From: CAZPWF01 sp964590725
GTDB lineage: Bacteria > Patescibacteriota > Saccharimonadia > Saccharimonadales > JACQNP01
Direction of reading: 5' to 3'
DNA: 27,134 nucleotides
Assembly (NCBI GenBank): GCA_964590725.1
Contig: CAZPWF010000011.1
Location: 1-27,134, forward strand
This document shows, in pieces, positions 20,801-27,134 of the stretch. A program made the translations under genes and the position numbers. The notes below the pieces were generated by a model. The model was given only the letters and a program-made list of their open reading frames with translations. It did not search any database and was not told where the DNA came from. The first letter of the stretch is position 1; each line of letters begins with the position of its first letter.

Positions 20801-22765
20801 GTGGCGAAAGAAAAAAAATATGATTCCCAGCAAATTCAAGTCCTTGAGGGTCTTGAACCGGTTCGTAAACGACCTGGAATGTACATTGGTGGTACCGGTC
20901 GTGATGGTCTTCACCATCTAATTAAAGAAATAGCTGACAACTGTGTTGACGAGGCCATAGCCGGACACGCTACAGATCTATGGGTGACTATGCTTGCCGA
21001 CGGTGGCATAACGATCAAAGATAACGGTCGTGGTATCCCTGTCGATAAAATGGAAAAGACTGGCAAAAGCGCCCTAGAAACTGTGCTTACAGTTCTGCAT
21101 GCTGGTGGTAAGTTTGGCGGTGGTGGTTATAAAGTTTCCAGTGGTCTTCATGGTGTAGGTATTAGCGTTGTAAACGCACTTTCGACAAAGCTCGTTGCAG
21201 AGATTTACAAAGATGGTTATATCTACACTCAAGAGTACGAACGCGGCGTGCCTCTAGCACCCATTAAAAAAGGTGAAAAAACATCAGAGCACGGCACGTC
21301 TATCACGTTCTACCCTGACGATACGATATTCAAAGAATCAGTAGAATTAGAGTACGGATGGGTTGTTGATTATCTTCGGCATCAAGCTTATCTAACAAAG
21401 GGTTTGCGAACGCATATCGTTGATGAACGAACAGGCGAACGCTATGGATTCTATTTCGAAGGCGGCATTCAGTCTTACGTAAAACATCTCAATTTGGGCA
21501 AAGATATTATCGATGACGATGTGTTTTATGTTGATAAAGTAGTCGACGATGTGCAGGTGGAAGTGGCGATGCAGTACGCCGATACATATACCGAAACGGT
21601 TAAGCCGTTTGCTAATAATGTATTCAACCCCGACGGTGGGACTCACTTAACAGGCTTTCGATCTGCGCTAACACGTGTAATTAATGATTACGCTCGAAAG
21701 AGCGGCCTATTAAAAGAAAAAGAAGAAAACCTGTCTGGCGAGGATACCCGAGAAGGCCTAACAGCAGTTATTTTAGTCAAGATTCCTGACCCTCAGTTTG
21801 AAGGTCAGACAAAGAATAAGTTAGGTAATCCAGAGGTTCGCGCTTGTGTTGAACAGGTGATGAACGAGTACTTTAGCTATTATCTAGAAGAACACCCGGC
21901 GATTGGCAAAAAAATTATTGGTAAGGCACTTTTAGCAGCCCGTGCTCGCAAAGCAGCCCGTGCCGCTCGCGAGAATATTATTCGCAAAGGCGTGCTAGAA
22001 GGTTCGGGTTTACCTGGCAAATTAGCGGACTGTTCGTCTAGAAGCCCGGCTGATTCTGAACTGTATATTGTAGAGGGAGACTCTGCGGGCGGTTCGGCAA
22101 AATCAGGTCGCGATAGCAAAACCCAGGCAATCTTACCGCTCAGAGGTAAGGTGTTAAACGTTGAACGAGCTAGGCTGGATAAAATGTTAGCCAATAACGA
22201 AATCGTAACACTTATCAAGGCGCTCGGCGTCGGGATTGAGGAACAATTCAGCATGGACGGTTTGCGATACCATAGAATTATCATTATGACTGATGCAGAT
22301 GTTGACGGAAGTCACATTGCCACACTACTTTTGACATTTTTCTTCCGTCACATGCGTCCGATTATAGATGGTGGCTATCTATATTTGGCAAAACCACCAC
22401 TCTACCTATTAAAAGGCGCCAGTAACAAACGACAATATGCTTACTCTGATGATGAGCGCGACAGTTTAATTGATCAGTTAATTGTCGATCGCAAAGAACG
22501 TGGTACGGCTGTTAATGTAACTGACGACCGTAGAAAACAAGCCGGCTTATCAGATATACAGCGCTATAAGGGTTTGGGTGAAATGGATGCAGAACAGTTA
22601 TGGGAGACGACAATGAATCCCGAAAATCGTGTGCTTGTGCAGGTGAGGCTAGATGACGCAGAAAAGGCTGACGCAATATTTAACAAGCTAATGGGAACAG
22701 AAGTTGAACTGCGTAAAAACTTTATTCAGACACACGCAAAATTTGTAAAGGATTTGGATGTCTAA
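20801..22765 (+). CDS. gyrB: DNA gyrase subunit B
   Basis: ATPase subunit of the A2B2 gyrase that introduces negative supercoils. GHKL ATPase residues: E43 and N47 in KEIADNCVDEA, D74 in DNGRGIP, and the GLHGVG loop (115-120). TOPRIM residues: E425 in EGDSAGGSAK and the MTDADVDG block (D498, D500, D502). The C-terminal QRYKGLGEMD motif that contacts GyrA is present. 654 residues is the short form, without the insertion found in Gammaproteobacteria. The GTG start has GAGGG ten bases upstream. It overlaps gyrA by eight bases, so the subunits are coexpressed and probably coupled. Confidence 0.97.
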   Translation: MAKEKKYDSQQIQVLEGLEPVRKRPGMYIGGTGRDGLHHLIKEIADNCVDEAIAGHATDLWVTMLADGGITIKDNGRGIPVDKMEKTGKSALETVLTVLHAGGKFGGGGYKVSSGLHGVGISVVNALSTKLVAEIYKDGYIYTQEYERGVPLAPIKKGEKTSEHGTSITFYPDDTIFKESVELEYGWVVDYLRHQAYLTKGLRTHIVDERTGERYGFYFEGGIQSYVKHLNLGKDIIDDDVFYVDKVVDDVQVEVAMQYADTYTETVKPFANNVFNPDGGTHLTGFRSALTRVINDYARKSGLLKEKEENLSGEDTREGLTAVILVKIPDPQFEGQTKNKLGNPEVRACVEQVMNEYFSYYLEEHPAIGKKIIGKALLAARARKAARAARENIIRKGVLEGSGLPGKLADCSSRSPADSELYIVEGDSAGGSAKSGRDSKTQAILPLRGKVLNVERARLDKMLANNEIVTLIKALGVGIEEQFSMDGLRYHRIIIMTDADVDGSHIATLLLTFFFRHMRPIIDGGYLYLAKPPLYLLKGASNKRQYAYSDDERDSLIDQLIVDRKERGTAVNVTDDRRKQAGLSDIQRYKGLGEMDAEQLWETTMNPENRVLVQVRLDDAEKADAIFNKLMGTEVELRKNFIQTHAKFVKDLDV

Positions 22766-25352
22766 TATGGAAGATACAAACGATATGGCTATTGATAATA
22801 CTAAAGACAGTGGTGAAGTTATTAGTAACCCAAACAACATCTTTGACAATGTAGAACGCATCAGCAGTGACCACTCTAGAACCGTAGAACTGCGAACAGT
22901 AGAAAATATCATGGAGGACAGTTACTTAACCTATTCCATGAGTGTGATTGTAGCTAGGGCGCTGCCAGATGTTAGAGATGGTTTAAAGCCTGTTCATCGT
23001 CGAATTCTCTATTCAATGGACAAAAATGGCTGGAAGCCAGGCAGTAAATTTGTTAAATCTGCTCGTATCACTGGTGACGTTATGGGTAAATATCACCCTC
23101 ATGGCGATAGTTCTATTTATGATGCAATGGTCCGCTTAGCTCAGGATTGGTCAACGAGATATTTGCTTGTAGATGGACAAGGTAACTTTGGGTCTATGGA
23201 TGGAGATCCGCCAGCTGCCCAACGTTATACAGAAGCGCGAATGGCTAAAGCCGGTCAGGCTTTGCTCGAAGATATTGATAAAGATACTGTTCAGTTCCGA
23301 GAAAACTATGACGGTTCCGAGATGGAACCGGAAGTATTGCCCGCAAAACTACCAAACTTACTACTAAATGGTCAGATTGGTATTGCCGTCGGTATGGCTA
23401 CTAATATACCGCCACATAATCTTGGCGAAATTGTTGATGCTACAGTTGAATTAATCGATAACCCAGATGCAACAATTGACGATTTACTCGAACATGTTCA
23501 TGGCCCCGACTTTCCAACCGGCGGTATAATCTATGGTAAAGAATCAATTCGTACCGCACTTGCAACGGGTAAAGGTGGAGTTGTGGTTCGTGGTGTAGCT
23601 AACGTCGAAGAGAACAAAAAGGGCGTAACTCAAATCGTTATTTCCGAAGTACCATACGGTGTTAACAAAGCTGGACTTATGGAAAAGATCGCCGATCTTT
23701 ATAAAGAGAAAAAAATCGGTGGTATCCGTGATTTGCGCGACGAAACGGCTCGTGGTGTCGTTCGCGTGGTCATCGATCTAAAGAAAGACGCTTACCCAAA
23801 GAAGCTTCTAAATCAGCTATATAAATTAACTCCTTTACAACAGACTTTTCACTACAACATGCTTGCGCTTGTTGACGGTATTCAGCCGCGTGTGCTTGGC
23901 TTACAGGATATTCTTCAAGAATATATCAAACATCGCCAGGTTGTTATACGTCGTCGCACCGAGTTTGAACTTCGCAAAGCGAAAGATCGTGCGCATATCT
24001 TGGAAGGTCTAAAGATCGCACTTGATCATATTGATGAAGTTATTAGGGTTATTCGTGCCAGCAAGAGCAGCGAAGAAGCCCAAGGTAATTTGATCAAGAA
24101 ATTCAAGCTTTCTGAGATTCAGGCTAAAGCTATACTCGCAATGCAACTTCGCGCATTGACGGGTCTAGAGCGACAGAAGATCGAAGATGAATTAGCAGAA
24201 TTGCTAAAAATCATTGCCAACCTAGAATCAATCCTTGCAGATGAAAAGAAGATCCTGAAGATCATCAAAGACGAACTACTGGAAGTTAAAAAGCAGTTCG
24301 GTGATGAACGACGTACCAAAGTTGTTCCACAAGAACTCGGCAAAATGAACGACGAAGATCTCATTCCTGATGAGCAAGTTGTTGTTACTCTAACATCTGC
24401 TAATTACATCAAGCGTAGCCAGATTGCTGATTATCGCAAGCAGAATCGTGGTGGCAAGGGCAAACGAGGCATGGCTACCAGAGAAGAAGATGTAATAGAA
24501 CACGTTGTTAACGCTAGCACCCACGACTTCCTATTATTCTTTACCAACAAGGGTCGTGTGTTCAGACTCAAGACTTACGAAGTGCCAGCAGTTGGCTTGA
24601 ACGCCAAAGGCGTTGCACTTGTTAACTTACTTCAGCTGCAACCAGAGGAAACAGTCAGCTCAGTAATTAACGTTTCTAAGCAGTCTCAGGGCGGAAATTT
24701 GCTAATGTGTACCGTCAGGGGAGTTGTGAAGAAAACGCCGTTTGAACAGTACCAGAACGTGCGACAGACAGGTTTAATAGCCATAAACCTAGATGATGGT
24801 GATGAACTTAAGTGGATTCGAATGACGACAGGTGAGAACGAAGTAGTGATTTCAACACAGCAAGGTCAAGCGATTCGTTTCCACGAAGGTGACGCACGCC
24901 CAATGGGTCGTGTATCACGAGGCGTGCGTGGAATCCGCCTACGTACAGGTGACCAAGTTATTGGTATGGATGTAGTAGAACAGGGTAGTAGTATCTTCGT
25001 GATCAGTGAGTATGGCTATGGCAAACGCACAAAGATAGACCAATTTACTGCGCACAAGCGCGGTGGCGTTGGTATACGATCAGCTGTAGTTAACAAGAAG
25101 ACTGGTGATTTGATTGGTGTGAAGACACTTAGCGGTGACGATACACAAGAAGTGATTCTTATTAGCAAGAACGGTCAAACTATCCGTCTTGGTCTTAAGG
25201 ATACACCTCAGCTTGGCCGTGCAACTCAGGGTGTTCGAATTATGCGCATGAACGAAGACGATAAGGTTGTATCGCTGGCGCTTGTCGACAAAGCCGAAGA
25301 AGTAGAAGAAGAATCAGAAGAAGTTTCAGAGACTCCAGAATCTAAGAAATAG
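22758..25352 (+). CDS. gyrA: DNA gyrase subunit A
   Basis: Breakage-reunion subunit of gyrase. Catalytic tyrosine Y157 lies in AAQRYTEARM. The quinolone region reads KYHPHGDSSIYD, with Ser118 and Asp122 at the positions of E. coli S83 and D87, so the usual resistance substitutions are absent. The GyrA box QNRGGKG (562-568) opens the C-terminal beta-pinwheel and marks this as gyrase rather than topoisomerase IV. Two features are less usual: about 40 extra N-terminal residues before the conserved RTVELRTVENIMEDSYLTYSM region, and an acidic tail (EEVEEESEEVSETPESKK) that may tune supercoiling as acidic GyrA tails do elsewhere. The start at ATG 22758 lies inside the end of gyrB; ATG 22767 is an alternative. 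Confidence 0.97.
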   Translation: MSNMEDTNDMAIDNTKDSGEVISNPNNIFDNVERISSDHSRTVELRTVENIMEDSYLTYSMSVIVARALPDVRDGLKPVHRRILYSMDKNGWKPGSKFVKSARITGDVMGKYHPHGDSSIYDAMVRLAQDWSTRYLLVDGQGNFGSMDGDPPAAQRYTEARMAKAGQALLEDIDKDTVQFRENYDGSEMEPEVLPAKLPNLLLNGQIGIAVGMATNIPPHNLGEIVDATVELIDNPDATIDDLLEHVHGPDFPTGGIIYGKESIRTALATGKGGVVVRGVANVEENKKGVTQIVISEVPYGVNKAGLMEKIADLYKEKKIGGIRDLRDETARGVVRVVIDLKKDAYPKKLLNQLYKLTPLQQTFHYNMLALVDGIQPRVLGLQDILQEYIKHRQVVIRRRTEFELRKAKDRAHILEGLKIALDHIDEVIRVIRASKSSEEAQGNLIKKFKLSEIQAKAILAMQLRALTGLERQKIEDELAELLKIIANLESILADEKKILKIIKDELLEVKKQFGDERRTKVVPQELGKMNDEDLIPDEQVVVTLTSANYIKRSQIADYRKQNRGGKGKRGMATREEDVIEHVVNASTHDFLLFFTNKGRVFRLKTYEVPAVGLNAKGVALVNLLQLQPEETVSSVINVSKQSQGGNLLMCTVRGVVKKTPFEQYQNVRQTGLIAINLDDGDELKWIRMTTGENEVVISTQQGQAIRFHEGDARPMGRVSRGVRGIRLRTGDQVIGMDVVEQGSSIFVISEYGYGKRTKIDQFTAHKRGGVGIRSAVVNKKTGDLIGVKTLSGDDTQEVILISKNGQTIRLGLKDTPQLGRATQGVRIMRMNEDDKVVSLALVDKAEEVEEESEEVSETPESKK

Positions 25353-25525
25353 AGCTCGTACTTGTGCTCGCATGGGTGTTCTCTGCGGTTTTGCGCACAT
25401 TGCGCTAGCTGACACTGTCGAACAATAGTACTCAATTGGCGGGATTTTGCTCATGCTTGCATCCGTTAAATAAAAGACGCAAAATTACTGAAGAGAGATA
25501 AATAGTATAGAACAAGGAGTATCCT

Positions 25526-25903
25526 ATGGAATTAAGAGTCGAGTCTCACTCAAACAACCCAGAAGTGAAAAGATTAGTTGCTGTTCCGAGTGAAAAGTAC
25601 GGTTTCTTCGTTGATCGCAGCGGTGGACATAAGAAGGTATTTACGTCGATAGGTCTCGAAGGTGCAACTGAAGAACAGATTGAAGCTGCAGAACGAGGTG
25701 AACTGTCGGCTAATGATTTATTTGCAACTACTTACTTTGACAGGGGGGCTGATCATTACATAGCTGTTTCGTCTGGATACCCTGAACTGGCTGCCGTCGC
25801 CGTAGAAGGCGCGGTTGGAGATCAGAGTTATCCAACTATTAAGGTCTTCCAAGAAGCACAGTTATTCTTGCCTCAGGTAACCGAAAAACAGATTAATGAC
25901 TAA
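25526..25903 (+). CDS. Hypothetical protein, 125 residues
   Basis: No family recognised. Soluble and slightly acidic, mixed strand/helix; ATEEQIEAAERGELSANDLF (about 48-67) looks like a helical hairpin. There is no signal or membrane segment. The start is supported by AAGGAG (25514-25519) six bases before ATG. It lies between gyrA and the 25970 gene, 66 bases from the latter, and may share its transcript. Confidence 0.75.
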   Translation: MELRVESHSNNPEVKRLVAVPSEKYGFFVDRSGGHKKVFTSIGLEGATEEQIEAAERGELSANDLFATTYFDRGADHYIAVSSGYPELAAVAVEGAVGDQSYPTIKVFQEAQLFLPQVTEKQIND

Positions 25904-25969
25904 AAACCTCATGCTTGCAATATGACGAGTCAAGAGTATCTTGAGATGTAATAAGGAGGTATTGTCATA

Positions 25970-26758
25970 ATGACGGATAGTTACTTTGAGGATAAAATTG
26001 CAAGAGAAAAAGCCATAGCTGAGTTAGAGTTTGAAAGGATTGAGACAGAAGTAGCAGCCCGTCAGGCAGCAGAAACTAACGAAAAGAGATTAGTTTCTGA
26101 ATTGCAACGGGTTCGTGATAAGGAGCATTTTGGCATCCGACCGGAAGAGGTTTGGGGTGAGCGCGATGCAATGCTGTGCGCTGATTTTATCGCATATATG
26201 GGTGCGCGTCGTAAAGAAGGTAGGTTACCAGGCTCAATTACTATAGATAATAGTGCTAACAGGTTTGTTGATCGCAATGAATACGAACAGCCAACCGGCT
26301 TACTTGCTACGCTTGGCCTCAGAAAGCCAAAGTTACTCAATGTCATTTACGATATACCAGAATGGAGTACGAGCGCTTACCCGATTGCATTCACTGACCC
26401 GCTGCAGTCGGCATTTAATAGAGGCATTAACACCAAAGTTGCTTCTGCTCTTCGCTCTTCAGGTTTGTTGGAACCTCCGCACATAGATGAGGATGTAGTT
26501 CTTTGCGAGGATGGATTATTACGCAGTATTAAGTCGGCTAACTCGTTACGGGTTCTTAATAGCAAAGGCGATGTAGACGTGCCAATTCCTGGGCACTTTA
26601 ACTACAGTATTTCTAACGAGCATGCAGGGTACGAGGTTACTGGTGCTGGCACTCCGGCTTTTTCACAGATAGATTTATACACTACGACCTTCCATTCGTT
26701 GTTTGTTGAGGATGATCTTGAGGTAGTACTAATGCGCATTATTGAGGCAGTCGACTGA
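25970..26758 (+). CDS. Hypothetical protein with N-terminal coiled coil, 262 residues
   Basis: Unrecognised. Residues 1 to about 50 are charged and alpha-helical, probably a coiled coil (AREKAIAELEFERIETEVAA). The remainder is a mixed globular region with no recognised motif, acidic overall, and without membrane segments. The ATG follows AAGGAGGT (25953-25960) at nine bases, a perfect complement to the 16S tail and the strongest ribosome-binding site in the window, which suggests efficient translation. It is the last gene before the rRNA promoter. Confidence 0.8.
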   Translation: MTDSYFEDKIAREKAIAELEFERIETEVAARQAAETNEKRLVSELQRVRDKEHFGIRPEEVWGERDAMLCADFIAYMGARRKEGRLPGSITIDNSANRFVDRNEYEQPTGLLATLGLRKPKLLNVIYDIPEWSTSAYPIAFTDPLQSAFNRGINTKVASALRSSGLLEPPHIDEDVVLCEDGLLRSIKSANSLRVLNSKGDVDVPIPGHFNYSISNEHAGYEVTGAGTPAFSQIDLYTTTFHSLFVEDDLEVVLMRIIEAVD

Positions 26759-26864
26759 TCTAATCTTCAATATCGGGCTACAATAAGAGACATTACCTGT
26801 GTACGCAAATAACACCTTTAATCGACCGAGAACGTTGTAAAAAAGGTTGTGGTTAAAAAACTTC

Positions 26865-26894
26865 TTGACAATAGGGGCGGCTACGCTGTAAGAT
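26865..26894 (+). promoter_or_regulatory. rRNA operon promoter
   Basis: Perfect TTGACA (26865-26870), 18-base spacer, TAAGAT (26889-26894), preceded by A-rich tracts that could act as an UP element. Initiation near 26901 gives a 16S leader of about 170 bases. Confidence 0.65.
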
Positions 26895-26900
26895 TACCTG

Positions 26901-27072
26901 AGTCTTTTGGAGCGTCTGTTAGATTGTCTCTAAAAATGGCGGAACGTTAAAAACTTAGATAGTGCAAATCAACGTCAGTTCATTTTTTTGAACTATGTTT
27001 TAAACACAGAACCCTTAAATGGGTTCAAAGAATAGTAAGTCAGTTTCTGACTGAAGTTTAGGAATAGATTCT
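26901..27072 (+). other. 16S rRNA leader
   Basis: No reading frame. Small hairpins are visible: GTTCA/TGAAC around a T-run (about 26979-26994), GAACCC/GGGTTC (about 27008-27023), GTCAG TTT CTGAC (about 27039-27051). Part of it should pair with sequence after 16S to form the RNase III processing stem, which lies outside the window. Confidence 0.5.

Positions 27073-27134
<62 letters not shown>

Overview
The window looks like a chromosome segment of a small-genome bacterium of the Patescibacteria (CPR) type, most likely Candidatus Saccharibacteria (TM7). I infer this from gene content rather than from a search: a low-GC, tightly packed genome with many short genes of no recognisable family, a one-piece VirD4/TraG-like coupling ATPase with its own N-terminal domain, an LPNTG surface protein, ComM, and a gyrB-gyrA pair running toward a 16S rRNA gene. 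The genetic code appears standard. Three runs of exactly 100 N (1455-1554, 9307-9406, 20002-20101) are scaffold gaps of unknown true size.

Layout. 1-2310: a site-2 protease, an independent structured RNA, two very small minus-strand genes, tRNA-Pro(GGG) split by a gap, and an unknown gene. 2413-5062: a multi-membrane protein, queA and a small membrane-anchored protein. 5109-8719: an ASCH-RNase HI fusion, an M20 peptidase behind an attenuator-like leader, and a 398-residue protein with ADP-ribosyltransferase-like motifs. 8844-13210: rnpB facing the infC-rpmI-rplT operon, a repeat-rich spacer, an unknown gene and comM. 13211-14390: 1.18 kb without protein genes but with two well-formed RNA transcription units. 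14391-20646: a secretion/surface locus (two small proteins and the VirD4-like ATPase on plus; a membrane protein and the LPNTG protein on minus). 20801-27134: gyrB, gyrA, two unknown genes, an rRNA promoter and the first 62 bases of 16S rRNA.

How the parts fit. Translation and RNA processing are represented by rnpB, infC/rpmI/rplT, queA, tRNA-Pro and 16S rRNA; DNA topology and uptake by gyrase and ComM; envelope and contact functions by the site-2 protease, the LPNTG protein and the VirD4-like ATPase. Several genes start only 4-9 bases after a good -10 box and have no Shine-Dalgarno sequence, so leaderless messages seem common. Others (M20, the 25970 gene, the gene starting at 1726) have strong Shine-Dalgarno sites.

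Most interesting: a leaderless 21-codon reading frame whose last codons form one arm of an antiterminator in front of the M20 gene; three unassigned RNA genes with their own promoters and terminators; an infC gene starting on ATC; and the candidate ADP-ribosyltransferase. Nothing was searched or folded by computer; all structures were paired by eye.
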